This document shows, piece by piece, positions 11,442-23,744 of a stretch of 64,000 nt of DNA. Below the pieces are notes generated by a model that was given only the letters and a program-made list of their open reading frames with translations, did no database searches and was not told the origin of the DNA. The position numbers and the translations under genes are program-made. Each line of letters starts with the position of its first letter. Position 1 is the stretch's first letter. This DNA comes from Xanthobacteraceae bacterium (GTDB taxonomy: Bacteria > Pseudomonadota > Alphaproteobacteria > Rhizobiales > Xanthobacteraceae), in assembly GCA_019750915.1 (NCBI GenBank), contig JAIENY010000010.1, positions 62,001-126,000 on the forward strand, in the 5' to 3' direction.

Positions 11442-12163
11442 GTGGCGGATTCGATTCGGCCTGAACGCAGCGCCACGACGCGATCGCAGCGCTGTGCGAG
11501 GCTGGTGTCGTGAGTGACGAGCACCAGCGTCATTGCTCGCTCCGCGTGGGTCGAAAAAAGAAGGTCGACAATCTGTTTGCCGGTGGCGTCGTCGAGGTTG
11601 CCGGTTGGCTCGTCCGCCACCAGAATTGAAGGGTTCGGCGCCAGCGCGCGCGCCAGCGCGACGCGCTGCTGTTCGCCGCCCGACAGTTGCGCGGGATAAT
11701 GATGCAGCCGCTCGCCGAGGCCGACCGCCTGCAACTCCGCAGCTGCACGTGAATTGGCGTCCACAACGCCCGCCAATTCAAGCGGTACCGCGACGTTCTC
11801 GAGCGCGGTCATGGTCGGGATCAGATGGAATGACTGGAATACGATGCCGATGTTCTGTCCGCGAAAGCGCGCGAGACTGTCTTCGTCGAGCGCGTTGAAA
11901 GATGTGCCCTGCAGCACCACATCTCCGGCATCAGGCCGCTCCAGTCCCGCCATTACCATCAGCAATGTCGATTTGCCGGAGCCGGAGGGGCCAACCAGCC
12001 CCACAGCTTCGCCTGATTTGATGTGCAGATTGATGTCCTTCAGGATGTGGACCTTGGCGGCTCCACTACCGAGTGACAAATCAATGCCCGAGAGCGAAAT
12101 GACGTCTGGGATGAGGTGCCGGCCCGCGAGGGTCGATGACGAAGGATTGGTGAGTGTGTCCAT
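11438..12163 (-). CDS. ybbA: ABC transporter ATP-binding protein, YbbA type
   Basis: ATPase partner of the YbbP-type permease (LolD/MacB branch). 241 residues from ATG 12163 ([16 protein letters not shown]), with ggaac upstream; further upstream extension to 12247 runs into the tesA gene. Motifs: Walker [11 protein letters not shown]-loop [16 protein letters not shown] (a LolD/MacB hallmark), signature [15 protein letters not shown], Walker [14 protein letters not shown]-loop VTHD. The stop codon overlaps the permease start. Its own ATG shares the tetranucleotide CATG (12161-12164) with the proposed tesA start on the other strand. Confidence 0.93.
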   Translation of the reverse strand: MDTLTNPSSSTLAGRHLIPDVISLSGIDLSLGSGAAKVHILKDINLHIKSGEAVGLVGPSGSGKSTLLMVMAGLERPDAGDVVLQGTSFNALDEDSLARFRGQNIGIVFQSFHLIPTMTALENVAVPLELAGVVDANSRAAAELQAVGLGERLHHYPAQLSGGEQQRVALARALAPNPSILVADEPTGNLDDATGKQIVDLLFSTHAERAMTLVLVTHDTSLAQRCDRVVALRSGRIESAT

Positions 12164-12857
12164 GCCTGTTCCATATGGGAGTTCGGGAGCCGTGGTCGAG
12201 AGGCTGCTGCGTCTGTTTTTTTCCGTTCTGATTGCGGGGCTGATCACAATGACAGGAGCTGCAGACGCGCAAACACCCCAGGGGAAGATAGGATCAGCGA
12301 TCAGGCTCGCCGTTCTGGGCGATTCCTTGACGGCGGGCTACGGCCTGCCGGCTTCGGCCGCGTTTCCCGTCCGATTGCAACAGGCGCTGAAGGACAAAGG
12401 CGTCGATGCCGATATCCTGAATGCGGGAGTGTCCGGCGACACGATCACTGATGGACTCAACCGCCTTGACTGGTCGATCCCCGAAGGGACGCAGGCGGTG
12501 ATCGTCGAACTCGGCGCGAATGATATGTTGCGCGGGATCGATCCGAAGGCCAGCCGGGCGGCGCTTGAAAAAATTCTCGGCAGGCTGAAAGAGCGGCACA
12601 TTGCCGTTTTGTTATGCGGCATGTACGCGGCACCAAATTTCGGTCCCGACTATCAGCAGGCGTTTGACGCGATCTATCCCGCACTCGCCAAAGCCTACGA
12701 CGTGCCGCTGTATCCTTTTTTTCTTGATGGCGTTGCAAGCGACAAGTCGCTCAATCAAGCTGATGGACTTCATCCCACTGCGGCGGGCGTCGACACGATC
12801 GTTAAAAAAATATTGCCGGCGGTGGAGAGCTTCGTGAAGAAGCTTTCACCCGCTTAA
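12162..12857 (+). CDS. tesA: arylesterase/lysophospholipase TesA-like (SGNH hydrolase)
   Basis: Periplasmic esterase of the GDSL/SGNH family. Block I is VLGDSLTAGYGL with nucleophile Ser55; block III GANDML and the C-terminal DGLHPTAAG supply the Asp and His. A hydrophobic segment ending GAADAQ is a signal peptide. Two starts are possible: ATG 12162 (231 residues), which shares CATG with the divergent ybbA start, or GTG 12192, which has GGGAG ten bases upstream and gives a shorter signal peptide. In either case the promoter must lie largely inside ybbA. Role in the export module is inferred only from conserved adjacency. Confidence 0.93.
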   Translation: MPVPYGSSGAVVERLLRLFFSVLIAGLITMTGAADAQTPQGKIGSAIRLAVLGDSLTAGYGLPASAAFPVRLQQALKDKGVDADILNAGVSGDTITDGLNRLDWSIPEGTQAVIVELGANDMLRGIDPKASRAALEKILGRLKERHIAVLLCGMYAAPNFGPDYQQAFDAIYPALAKAYDVPLYPFFLDGVASDKSLNQADGLHPTAAGVDTIVKKILPAVESFVKKLSPA

Positions 12858-12986
12858 CAAAGTTTGTGGCTTCGGCGCGGTTTCGCCGCACTGCCAGCTT
12901 CGCATCGTCATGATGCTGCGGTACAAAAGACAAAAGTGATTCGAGTGAGTGATTCGCGGCCGGCCTCTAGCGTGAGGATGTACCCC

Positions 12987-13523
12987 ATGCCTCGTCTGTT
13001 CACTGGACTGGAAATCCCGCCGGATATTTGTCAGTCGCTCGCGATGTTAAGGGGCGGCCTTCCAGGCGCCCGCTGGATCGAGCCCGAAAATTACCACGTC
13101 ACTCTCCGCTTTATCGGCGACATCGACGATTATATCGCCCAGGAAATCGCAGCCAGGCTCGAGCGCGTCAACCGCAAACCATTTGAAGTGACAATCCGGG
13201 GGCTTGACAGCTTCGGCGGTAAGAAGCCGCGTGAAGTTGTCGCCTGTGTCGTGCCGAGCCGGCCGCTGATCGAATTGAAAGCGGAGCTCGAACGGCTGAT
13301 GCAGCGATTTGGCCTTGAGCCGGAAGGCCGCAAATTCGTTCCGCACGTGACGCTGGCGCGGCTGCGCGACGCATCGAGCAGGGATGTCGCCGATTATCTT
13401 TCGGTCCGCGGCTATTTTCCTTCTAAAACCTTCATGGCGTCGCGGTTCGCGCTGTTCTCGTCGCGGGCTTCGATCGGCGGCGGTCCCTACATTGTCGAGG
13501 ATGCCTACGCGTTGAGCGCATAA
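12987..13523 (+). CDS. thpR: RNA 2',3'-cyclic phosphodiesterase ThpR
   Basis: 2H phosphoesterase that opens 2',3'-cyclic phosphate ends of RNA (formerly LigT). ATG 12987 is preceded by gaggatg and yields 178 residues, the normal size. The two catalytic HxTx motifs are HVTLRFIGD (about residue 34) and HVTLARL (about residue 120), and the family opening MPRLFTGLEIP is present. Lies between tesA and zapE on the same strand; no fixed partner is evident. Confidence 0.93.
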   Translation: MPRLFTGLEIPPDICQSLAMLRGGLPGARWIEPENYHVTLRFIGDIDDYIAQEIAARLERVNRKPFEVTIRGLDSFGGKKPREVVACVVPSRPLIELKAELERLMQRFGLEPEGRKFVPHVTLARLRDASSRDVADYLSVRGYFPSKTFMASRFALFSSRASIGGGPYIVEDAYALSA

Positions 13524-13576
13524 TACATCTTCCGTAGAGCTTGCATTTTTCCGCCCGCTGGTGCCGTTAGCGGGTC

Positions 13577-15855
<2,279 letters not shown>

Positions 15856-15883
15856 CCGTTAGTTTGATCGGTTGTGATTGTGG

Positions 15884-15911
15884 AACGGCCGGTCCTTGGG
15901 GGCCGGCCGTT
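15884..15911 (+). terminator. hairpin terminator after mdh
   Basis: Arms aacggccgg (15884-15892) and ccggccgtt (15903-15911), extendable inward by tcc/ggg, followed by a short T stretch. It separates mdh from sucA, suggesting sucA has its own promoter in the 268-base gap. Confidence 0.75.
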
Positions 15912-16123
15912 TGCTAACAAGCGACAAAAAAGACAGGACGCTCTGGTATTTTGTACGCCAGACAACGCGCCGCATAGTGCGAATTGCTAATTCATCTCTT
16001 GCGTCTTTTCTCCGCGAATTTTTGCCCCAAATAGGTTAGAGAGTTTGCCACGACAACGATGTTGCCAATTGAACATCGCGTTCAGTTTTCGTGCACATCC
16101 CAGATCAAAATCAGGACGCAACA

Positions 16124-19078
16124 ATGTCCCGCCAGGATGCGAACGCCAACTTCGCCCTTACTTCCTTCCTCGATGGCGCCAATGCCGCCTACATCGATGA
16201 AATGTACGCCCGCTATGAGAGCGACCCGGGCTCGGTCGATCCGGAGTGGCAATCCTTCTTCAAAAGCCTGAACGATTCGCGCGCCGACGTTGAGAAGAAT
16301 GCGCGGGGCCCGTCATGGGAGAAGCCGCACTGGCCGCAGACGCCAAGCGATGACCTGACGCACGCGCTCGACGGCAACTGGGCGCTGGTCGAGAAGGCCG
16401 TGGGCGGCAAGATCGCCGCGAAGGCCGCGGCCAAGGGGGCCGCCCCCGATTCGCCCGACGTGTTGCAGGCAACGCGCGATTCAGTCCGTGCGCTGATGCT
16501 GATCCGCGCCTATCGCATTCGCGGTCATTTCCACGCCAATCTTGATCCGCTCGGGATCGAGGGCCAGAAGGACCACGAGGAGCTTGATCCGAAATCCTAC
16601 GGCTTCTCGGACGCGGATTTCGACCGCAAGATTTTTCTCGATCATGTGCTCGGGCTTGAATACGGTACGCTGCGCGAAATCGTGGCGATCTGCCAGCGCA
16701 CGTATTGTCAGACGCTTGGCGTCGAATTCATGCACATTTCCAATCCGCAGCAAAAGGCGTGGATTCAGGAGCGCATTGAGGGGCCGGACAAGGAAATCAG
16801 CTTCACCCCCGAAGGCCGCCGCGCGATCCTGATGAAGCTGATCGAGGCCGACGGTTTCGAGAAGTTCTGCGATTTGAAATTTACCGGCACCAAGCGGTTC
16901 GGTCTGGATGGCGCGGAGTCGCTGATCCCGGCGCTGGAGCAGATCATCAAGCGCGGCGGCAATCTGGGCGTGCGCGACATTGTGGTCGGCATGCCGCATC
17001 GTGGCCGCCTCAACGTGCTGACGCAGGTGATGGGCAAGCCGCACCGCGCGCTGTTCCATGAGTTCAAGGGCGGTTCGGCCAATCCCGACGACGTCGAGGG
17101 TTCCGGTGACGTCAAGTATCACCTCGGCGCGTCGTCGGACCGCGAGTTCGACAACAACAAGGTCCACCTGTCGCTGACTGCCAACCCTTCGCATCTGGAA
17201 ATCGTGGATCCGGTGGTGCTCGGCAAGGCGCGTGCGAAGCAGGACCAGAACCATGACGAGCCCGATCAGCGCATTACGGTGATGCCGCTTCTGATGCACG
17301 GCGATGCTGCGTTCGCAGGGCAGGGTGTTGTCGCTGAATGCTTCGCGCTGTCGGACCTGAAGGGTTATCGTGTCGGCGGCTCGATCCATTTTATCGTCAA
17401 CAACCAGATCGGCTTCACCACCTATCCGCGCTATTCGCGATCGTCGCCTTATCCCTCCGACGTCGCCAAGATGATCGATGCGCCGATCTTCCACGTGAAT
17501 GGCGACGATCCGGAGGCTGTGGTGTTCGCGGCCAAGGTCGCAACCGAGTATCGGCAGAAATTCCACAAGCCGGTCGTGATCGACATGTTCTGCTATCGCC
17601 GGCATGGCCACAACGAAGGCGACGAGCCGTCGTTCACCCAGCCGGTGATGTACAAGAAGATCGCAGCGCATCCCTCCACGCTCGACGTGTACGCCAAGCG
17701 CCTGATTGCCGAAAACGTCGTCACCGAGGCAGACGTCGAAAAGGCAAAGGCCGACTGGCGCGCGAGGCTCGATGGTGAGCTGGATGCGGGCGGCGGCTAC
17801 AAGCCGAACAAGGCGGACTGGCTCGACGGCAAATGGGCGGGCATGAAGTCGGCCAGCGTCGGCGAAGATCAGGTCCGGGTGCTGACCGGCGTTGAAGCCA
17901 GTGAGCTCAAGCAGATCGGCGCCACCATTACCAAGGTGCCGGACGGCTTCCACGTCCACCGCACTGTCCAGCGCTTCCTTGAGAACCGGGCCAAGGCCAT
18001 CGACAACGGCGAAGGCATCGACTGGGCGACCGGCGAGGCGCTGGCATTCTGCTCGCTGCTCAAACAGGGCTATCACGTGCGTTTGTCCGGACAGGACTCG
18101 GAACGCGGCACGTTCTCGCAGCGCCATTCGGTGTTGTTCGATCAGGAAGACGAGAGCCGCTACACCCCCTTCAACCACCTCGGTGGCAAGGATGTCGGCC
18201 ATTACGAAGTCATCAACTCGCTGCTTTCGGAAGAAGCCGTACTCGGCTTCGAGTACGGCTACTCGCTGGCGGAGCCTAATGCCCTGGTAATGTGGGAAGC
18301 CCAGTTCGGCGATTTCGCAAATGGCGCCCAGGTGGTGTTCGACCAGTTCATTTCCTCCGGCGAACGCAAATGGCTGCGCATGTCCGGTCTCGTCTGTCTC
18401 CTGCCGCATGGCTATGAGGGCCAGGGTCCGGAACATTCGTCTGCGCGCCTTGAGCGTTTCCTTCAGATGTGTGCCGAGGACAATATTCAGGTCGCCAACG
18501 TGACCACGCCGGCAAACTACTTCCACATCCTGCGCCGTCAGCTGATGCGGGAAATCCGAAAGCCGCTGATCCTGATGACGCCGAAGTCGCTGTTGCGCCA
18601 CAAGCGGGCGGTGTCCAAGCTCGATCAGTTCGTGGCGGGGACCTCGTTCCACCGCGTGCTGCGCGACGATGCCGAAACCGGCGGCGACTTCAAACTTGTC
18701 GAGGACGCCAAGATGCGCCGTGTCGTGCTCTGCACGGGCAAGGTCTATTACGACCTTTATGAGGAGCGTGAGAAGCGCGGCGCCAACGACATCTACCTGT
18801 TGCGCGTCGAGCAGCTTTATCCGGTGCCGCTGAAGACGCTGGTGCAGGAGCTCGAGCGCTTCAAGAAAGCCGAATTCGTCTGGTGTCAGGAAGAGCCGCG
18901 CAACATGGGTTCGTGGCACTTCATCGAACCCTATCTCGAATGGGTGCTGCGCCAGATCAGTGCTCCGAACGCCCGTCCTCGCTATGCCGGACGTCCGGCG
19001 GCTGCGGCGACTGCGACGGGCCTGATGTCCAAGCATCTGGCTCAGTTGAAGGCGCTGCTCGACGAGGCGCTGGGATAA
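16124..19078 (+). CDS. sucA: 2-oxoglutarate dehydrogenase E1 component
   Basis: Thiamine-diphosphate-dependent decarboxylase of the 2-oxoglutarate dehydrogenase complex. 984 residues from ATG 16124 (MSRQDANANFALTSFLDGAN), with an aggacg ribosome site; the family opening SFLDGANAAYIDEMYARYES is intact. Later landmarks: VRDIVVGMPHRGRLNVLTQV, GDAAFAGQGVVAECF, VNNQIGFTTYP (ThDP site), YRRHGHNEGDEPSFTQP, and the C-terminal LLPHGYEGQGPEHSSARLER. Followed by sucB and lpdA, which complete the complex. A hairpin lies between sucA and sucB. Confidence 0.97.
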   Translation: MSRQDANANFALTSFLDGANAAYIDEMYARYESDPGSVDPEWQSFFKSLNDSRADVEKNARGPSWEKPHWPQTPSDDLTHALDGNWALVEKAVGGKIAAKAAAKGAAPDSPDVLQATRDSVRALMLIRAYRIRGHFHANLDPLGIEGQKDHEELDPKSYGFSDADFDRKIFLDHVLGLEYGTLREIVAICQRTYCQTLGVEFMHISNPQQKAWIQERIEGPDKEISFTPEGRRAILMKLIEADGFEKFCDLKFTGTKRFGLDGAESLIPALEQIIKRGGNLGVRDIVVGMPHRGRLNVLTQVMGKPHRALFHEFKGGSANPDDVEGSGDVKYHLGASSDREFDNNKVHLSLTANPSHLEIVDPVVLGKARAKQDQNHDEPDQRITVMPLLMHGDAAFAGQGVVAECFALSDLKGYRVGGSIHFIVNNQIGFTTYPRYSRSSPYPSDVAKMIDAPIFHVNGDDPEAVVFAAKVATEYRQKFHKPVVIDMFCYRRHGHNEGDEPSFTQPVMYKKIAAHPSTLDVYAKRLIAENVVTEADVEKAKADWRARLDGELDAGGGYKPNKADWLDGKWAGMKSASVGEDQVRVLTGVEASELKQIGATITKVPDGFHVHRTVQRFLENRAKAIDNGEGIDWATGEALAFCSLLKQGYHVRLSGQDSERGTFSQRHSVLFDQEDESRYTPFNHLGGKDVGHYEVINSLLSEEAVLGFEYGYSLAEPNALVMWEAQFGDFANGAQVVFDQFISSGERKWLRMSGLVCLLPHGYEGQGPEHSSARLERFLQMCAEDNIQVANVTTPANYFHILRRQLMREIRKPLILMTPKSLLRHKRAVSKLDQFVAGTSFHRVLRDDAETGGDFKLVEDAKMRRVVLCTGKVYYDLYEEREKRGANDIYLLRVEQLYPVPLKTLVQELERFKKAEFVWCQEEPRNMGSWHFIEPYLEWVLRQISAPNARPRYAGRPAAAATATGLMSKHLAQLKALLDEALG

Positions 19079-19086
19079 CGATTTTG

Positions 19087-19113
19087 AAACGGCGCACGCC
19101 AAGTGCGCCGTTT
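19087..19113 (+). terminator. hairpin between sucA and sucB
   Basis: Perfect 11-bp stem aaacggcgcac/gtgcgccgttt around a five-base loop, followed by tgttg. Inside an otherwise co-directional cluster it may reduce read-through into sucB rather than end transcription fully. Confidence 0.65.
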
Positions 19114-19175
19114 TGTTGAGATGCATTTCAAGGCGTTGACGGCTCCCGCCGCTCAGTGACGCAAGAGGACAAGAT

Positions 19176-20426
19176 ATGGCTGAAATCCGCGTACCGACTC
19201 TCGGCGAATCCGTCACCGAGGCGACCATTGGCCGTTGGTTCAAGAAGACCGGCGATGCTGTCTCGGTCGATGAACCGTTGGTCGAGCTCGAAACCGACAA
19301 GGTGACGATCGAGGTGCCCGCGCCGTCCGCAGGCACGCTCGGCGAGATCGTCGCCAAGGACGGTGAAACGGTGGCTGTTGGCGCGCTGCTTGGTCAGATC
19401 GCCGAAGGAGCCGGTGGCGCGAAGGCCGCGCCTGCCGCGGCCAAACCGGCTCCGGCTGTGGTTGAAGCTCCGAAGGTTGCCGCCGCGGCGGCTACTCCGG
19501 CACCGGCTAAGACGCTCGCCGCTGATACGCCTCAGGCGCCCTCCGTCCGCAAGCTCGCGGCGGAGAACGCCGTGGATCCGTCGACAGTACCGGGAAGCGG
19601 CAAGGATGGCCGTGTGACCAAGGGCGACATGCTCGCTGCGATTGAAAAGGCTGTCGCATCGCCAACCCCGGTCAATCAACCCGCGGCTTCAATCCAGGTA
19701 CGCGCGCCCTCGCCAGCCGACGATGCGGCCCGCGAAGAGCGCGTGAAGATGACGAGGCTTCGCCAGACCATCGCGCGCCGCCTGAAGGATGTGCAAAATA
19801 CCGCAGCTTCGCTGACCACGTTCAACGAAGTCGATATGACCAACGTCATGGCGCTGCGGTCGCAGTACAAGGATCTGTTCGAGAAGAAGCACGGCTCCAA
19901 GCTCGGCTTCATGGGCTTCTTCGTGAAGGCCTGCGTGCAGGCGCTGAAGGAAATCCCGGCGGCGAATGCCGAAATCGACGGTGCCGACCTGATCTACAAG
20001 AACTACTATCACATCGGCGTTGCGGTCGGCACCGACAAGGGCCTGGTGGTGCCGGTGGTGCGCGAGTGCGATACCAAGTCGATCTCCGAGATCGAAAAGA
20101 ACATCGCCGATTTCGGACGCCGTGCCCGCGACGGTCAGCTCAAGATCGAGGAAATGCAGGGCGGCACCTTCACCATCACCAATGGCGGGGTGTACGGCTC
20201 GCTGATGTCGACCCCGATCCTGAACGCGCCGCAGTCGGCGATCCTGGGCATGCACAAGATTCAGGAGCGTCCGATGGCGATCGGTGGCAAGGTCGAGATT
20301 CGCCCCATGATGTACCTGGCGCTGTCCTATGATCATCGCGTCATTGACGGGAAGGAAGCGGTGACCTTCCTTGTCCGCGTGAAGGAAAATCTGGAAGACC
20401 CCGCGCGTCTTGTGCTCGATCTCTGA
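19176..20426 (+). CDS. sucB: 2-oxoglutarate dehydrogenase E2, dihydrolipoyl succinyltransferase
   Basis: Acyltransferase core of the 2-oxoglutarate dehydrogenase complex. 416 residues: one lipoyl domain (1-76; lipoylated Lys in [14 protein letters not shown]), an Ala/Pro-rich linker (80-120), an E3/E1-binding domain ([20 protein letters not shown]), a second linker, then the catalytic domain with [12 protein letters not shown] carrying the active-site His. ATG 19176 follows gcaagaggac. Partner subunits are sucA upstream and lpdA downstream. Confidence 0.97.
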   Translation: MAEIRVPTLGESVTEATIGRWFKKTGDAVSVDEPLVELETDKVTIEVPAPSAGTLGEIVAKDGETVAVGALLGQIAEGAGGAKAAPAAAKPAPAVVEAPKVAAAAATPAPAKTLAADTPQAPSVRKLAAENAVDPSTVPGSGKDGRVTKGDMLAAIEKAVASPTPVNQPAASIQVRAPSPADDAAREERVKMTRLRQTIARRLKDVQNTAASLTTFNEVDMTNVMALRSQYKDLFEKKHGSKLGFMGFFVKACVQALKEIPAANAEIDGADLIYKNYYHIGVAVGTDKGLVVPVVRECDTKSISEIEKNIADFGRRARDGQLKIEEMQGGTFTITNGGVYGSLMSTPILNAPQSAILGMHKIQERPMAIGGKVEIRPMMYLALSYDHRVIDGKEAVTFLVRVKENLEDPARLVLDL

Positions 20427-20443
20427 TTGAAAGCTGTTGTGTC

Positions 20444-20467
20444 ATGGCCGGGGTTTGTCCCGGCCAT
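20444..20467 (+). terminator. hairpin between sucB and lpdA
   Basis: atggccggg and cccggccat form a 9-bp stem around a short loop. No T-run follows, so attenuation or mRNA protection is as likely as termination. Confidence 0.45.
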
Positions 20468-20537
20468 CTGCGTCTTGCCTGTGAGGGGAGCGCGGATGCC
20501 GGCTTAAGCCAGGCATGACGAGGAAAGGTTGTTGGTT

Positions 20538-21938
20538 ATGTCGTACGATCTCGTCGTCATCGGTACCGGACCTGGTGGTTACGTCTGCGCGATCCGCGCG
20601 GCGCAACTCGGCATGAAGGTTGCGGTGGTTGAAAAAGAACCGACCTTCGGCGGTACTTGTCTGAACATCGGCTGCATTCCCTCGAAGGCGCTGCTGCAGG
20701 CGTCCGAGCGGTTCGAGGAAGCCTCGCACATGCTGCCGAAGATGGGCGTGGGTGTCGGCGCGCCGAAGCTCGACCTGCCGACCATGATGAAGTTCAAGAG
20801 CGACGGTGTGGACGGTAACGTCAAGGGCGTCGGCTTTCTGTTCAAGAAAAACAAGATTGAAGCCTATCAGGGCAGCGGCCGTATCGCCGCGCCGGGCAAG
20901 GTCGAGGTCAAGGGCGCCGACGGCAAAACCCAGACGGTCGAAACCAAGAACATCGTGATTGCGACAGGCTCCGACGTCGCCAAGCTCAAGGGCGTCGAGA
21001 TCGACGAGAAGCGCATTATCTCATCGACCGGTGCGCTGTCCCTCGACAAGGTGCCGGGCAAGTTGCTTGTGATCGGTGCCGGTGTAATCGGGCTCGAACT
21101 CGGGTCGGTCTGGCGCCGCCTCGGCTCGGAAGTCACCGTGGTCGAATTCCTCGACCGCATCATCCCAGGCATGGATCTTGAGGTTGCCAAGTCGTTCCAG
21201 CGGATCCTCGAGAAGCAGGGCTTTACTTTCAAGCTCGGCAGCAAGGTGACTGGCGTTGACACGTCCGGCAAGACCTTGAAGGTTCAGGTCGAGCCTGCGG
21301 CGGGTGGCAAGGGTGAAACGCTGGAAGCCGATGTCGTGTTGGTCTCGATCGGCCGCGTTCCTTACACCGATGGTCTTGGCCTGAAGGAAATCGGCGTCGC
21401 ACTCGATCAGCGCGGACGGATCAAGACAGACCCTCACTTCGCAACCAATGTGAAGGGCATCTATGCCATCGGCGATGTCATCGCCGGGCCGATGCTGGCG
21501 CACAAGGCCGAAGACGAGGGCGTTGCGGCTGCGGAGATTCTCGCAGGCCAGGCCGGTCATACAAACTATGACGTGATCCCGAGCGTGATCTACACGTTCC
21601 CGGAAGTCGCCTCCGTCGGCAAAACCGAGGAGGAGTTGAAGCAGGCGGGCATCGCCTACAATGTCGGAAAATTCCCTTTCACCGCCAACGGCCGAACCAA
21701 GGTCAACCAGACGACGGACGGCTTTGTGAAGATCCTGGCCGATGCCAAGACCGACCGGATTCTCGGTGGCCACATCATCGGTGCTGAGGCCGGCGAGATG
21801 ATTCACGAACTTGCGGTGGCGATGGAGTTCGGCGGCGCGGCCGAGGATGTTGCGCGGACCTGCCACGCCCATCCGACCCGCTCCGAAGCGGTCAAGGAAG
21901 CGGCGATGGCAGTGGCCAAGCGCGCCATTCACATGTGA
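20538..21938 (+). CDS. lpdA: dihydrolipoyl dehydrogenase (E3)
   Basis: FAD-dependent E3 that reoxidises dihydrolipoamide of 2-oxo-acid dehydrogenase complexes. 466 residues from ATG 20538; AGGAAAGG sits about ten bases upstream and argues against the in-frame TTG codons at 20529 and 20532. FAD motif [20 protein letters not shown]; redox disulfide [19 protein letters not shown] motif [19 protein letters not shown]; second FAD contact [20 protein letters not shown]; catalytic His in [12 protein letters not shown]. Position after sucAB suggests it serves the 2-oxoglutarate complex. Confidence 0.97.
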   Translation: MSYDLVVIGTGPGGYVCAIRAAQLGMKVAVVEKEPTFGGTCLNIGCIPSKALLQASERFEEASHMLPKMGVGVGAPKLDLPTMMKFKSDGVDGNVKGVGFLFKKNKIEAYQGSGRIAAPGKVEVKGADGKTQTVETKNIVIATGSDVAKLKGVEIDEKRIISSTGALSLDKVPGKLLVIGAGVIGLELGSVWRRLGSEVTVVEFLDRIIPGMDLEVAKSFQRILEKQGFTFKLGSKVTGVDTSGKTLKVQVEPAAGGKGETLEADVVLVSIGRVPYTDGLGLKEIGVALDQRGRIKTDPHFATNVKGIYAIGDVIAGPMLAHKAEDEGVAAAEILAGQAGHTNYDVIPSVIYTFPEVASVGKTEEELKQAGIAYNVGKFPFTANGRTKVNQTTDGFVKILADAKTDRILGGHIIGAEAGEMIHELAVAMEFGGAAEDVARTCHAHPTRSEAVKEAAMAVAKRAIHM

Positions 21939-22024
21939 TCGTGAATTCGGTCAGCCAATGACATGACAGCGTTGTTCTTCGAGCGGTGCTGTTACGAACG
22001 GCGGGTTCGTCCGTCTTGTTTGCG

Positions 22025-22615
22025 TTAGAACAGATGCACTGCGTGCGGCGCGAACAGCCCGATCGCGGTGAAGGCGATTCCCGCCAGCGCCAATCCACCT
22101 GAAATCCAGGCCAGCGCCAGAATTCCGGTGATGATGGTCGCCGAAGCCAGAACGATGGCGATCTGGAAGGCCGCTGAGGCAATCTCGAAGTGATGGTACT
22201 TTGCCGCGGCGAGGTTGCGCTCCTCCTCGGCGTGCTTGGCTTTCTCGGCCAGTTGCTCGGTGCCCTCACCAGTTTCCGGCTCGGAGCGGTAGCGCGCCGC
22301 GGTCTTCTGCCAGTCATCGAGTTGTTTGGTGGCGGCCGCTTTCACCGCGTCGTCGGTTATCAGGCCGCTGGTCACTTTCAACTGTTCGGCTGCGGTTTGC
22401 ACGACAGTGCGGCGGACGCTCTTGGCCTGGAAGAAAGCCCACAGGTTCGAGGCTTCGACATTCTTGCTGATGGATTCCGTCTGCGCGCCTTTGCCCAGCG
22501 TCTCCGACAGTGCGAGACACAAAGCGATGATCGCGATCAGCAGGGCAATTTTCCTGTTTTCTCCGGACGCGTGCTCCGCGTGTTCGGCGTGCTCCATGCT
22601 CTCATGCGCGCTCAT
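22025..22615 (-). CDS. DUF4337 membrane protein
   Basis: Protein of the DUF4337 family, function unknown. 196 residues: a His/Glu-rich N-terminus with three AEHA-like repeats (about 8-18), a first transmembrane helix (RKIALLIAIIALCLALSETL), a long charged helical stretch (about 60-140, with SEPETGEGTEQLAEKAKHAE), and two C-terminal transmembrane helices. The family typically brackets a coiled-coil-like cytosolic or periplasmic segment between helices, as here. Convergent with lpdA; no obvious partner. Confidence 0.85.
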   Translation of the reverse strand: MSAHESMEHAEHAEHASGENRKIALLIAIIALCLALSETLGKGAQTESISKNVEASNLWAFFQAKSVRRTVVQTAAEQLKVTSGLITDDAVKAAATKQLDDWQKTAARYRSEPETGEGTEQLAEKAKHAEEERNLAAAKYHHFEIASAAFQIAIVLASATIITGILALAWISGGLALAGIAFTAIGLFAPHAVHLF

Positions 22616-22687
22616 CGATCATCCTCCGCTGCAACGCGCAACGATTGGCTCAATGCCGCGGGCGACGCAAGCAGTTTTCAATGACGG

Positions 22688-23665
22688 TCACGGGCGTGGG
22701 TGTGTGGTGTTGTAAACATCCATCAGCCGCTCGGCATCGATGCCGGTGTAAATCTGTGTCGTCGACAGCGAGGCATGCCCCAGCAATTCCTGGATCGCGC
22801 GCAGGTCACCGCCGCGCGATAATAAATGTGTCGCAAATGAATGACGCAGCGCGTGGGGTGTGGCGCTGTCCGGCAGGCCGAGCGCGCCACGCAGGCGCTC
22901 CATCGTCAGCTGGATGATGCGCGGCGACAGCGGCCCCCCGCGTGCACCGACAAATACCGGCTGCTCCGCGGGAAGCGGGTAGGGGCAGATCGCGATGTAA
23001 TCCTGAACGAGCGCAAGCACGTTTTGCAGCACCGGCACCATGCGGGTCTTGTTGCCTTTGCCGGTCACGGTGATGACATCGCCTTTTCCGGGCTGGGGAA
23101 TCTCGCGGCGTTTCAAGCCCAACGCCTCTGAGATGCGCAGGCCCGACCCATAAAGCAGCGCCATCACGGCGGCATCGCGCGCCAGAATCCACTGCGCCCG
23201 GTCCTCGCCGGCACGGGTGTCCGCATCGGCCATCTGGCGCGCCGCCTGCATTTGAATGGGCTTGGGCAGGCTTTTCGGAACTTTTGGCGCGCGGATTGCC
23301 GACAGTGCGCCGACCTTGCCCTTGCCTTCGCGTTCAAGGAACCGGCCGAACGACCGCAGCCCCGCGAGCGCCCGCATCAGCGAGCGCCCGCCGACGTCGT
23401 CGCTGCGCCGGGCCGCCATGAAGGCGCGAACGTCCACTGCCTCGATCGCCGCGAAAGTCTCCAATGAAACCGGACCGCCCCAGTGCTGGCTGAGGAACAT
23501 AAGGCACTGCCGCAGGTCGCGCTCATAGGCTTCCAGCGTCTTTGGGGACAGTCGGCGTTCGCTGCCAAGATGTGCCAGCCAGTGACGGATTTCGGTCTGG
23601 ATGTCGGACGTGATCCATGCTTGCAGATCGGCGGCCTGACTGGGTTGAGGTTTCGGCTTGCCCAT
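22688..23665 (-). CDS. xerC: tyrosine recombinase XerC
   Basis: Site-specific recombinase resolving chromosome dimers at dif with XerD. 325 residues from ATG 23665 (MGKPKPQPSQAADLQAW), with AAGGA eight bases upstream; a GTG at 23683 is also in frame. N-terminal SAM-like DNA-binding domain (residues about 28-125) and C-terminal catalytic domain with Arg in LYGSGLRISEAL, HALRHSFATHLL (His/Arg) and the nucleophile Tyr in HASLSTTQIYTGID. Length and housekeeping setting (divergent from priA) point to the cellular Xer enzyme rather than an integrase. No dif site was recognised in the window. Confidence 0.92.
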   Translation of the reverse strand: MGKPKPQPSQAADLQAWITSDIQTEIRHWLAHLGSERRLSPKTLEAYERDLRQCLMFLSQHWGGPVSLETFAAIEAVDVRAFMAARRSDDVGGRSLMRALAGLRSFGRFLEREGKGKVGALSAIRAPKVPKSLPKPIQMQAARQMADADTRAGEDRAQWILARDAAVMALLYGSGLRISEALGLKRREIPQPGKGDVITVTGKGNKTRMVPVLQNVLALVQDYIAICPYPLPAEQPVFVGARGGPLSPRIIQLTMERLRGALGLPDSATPHALRHSFATHLLSRGGDLRAIQELLGHASLSTTQIYTGIDAERLMDVYNTTHPRP

Positions 23666-23744
23666 GCTTGCTGTCCTTGACACGGCGTCCTTTATGGCAC
23701 CTGTTTCCTCATCATTGTCTTAAAAGCCGGACCCTGTCGCACTG

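Noticed and set aside
11754-12161. N-terminal extension of tesA into ybbA
   Set aside because: The extension is antisense to the ybbA coding region and lacks family similarity; a signal peptide is found only after 12162.
16481-19357. Open frame of 958 codons antisense to sucA
   Set aside because: Arises from strong third-position GC bias opposite a highly expressed gene; no domain, no ribosome site. The same applies to long antisense frames over acnA (2899-4233), atpA (27157-29073) and atpD (30905-32632).
22688-23665. XerC gene as a mobile-element integrase
   Set aside because: Length, motifs and position beside priA fit the cellular dimer-resolution recombinase; no att sites or phage genes nearby.
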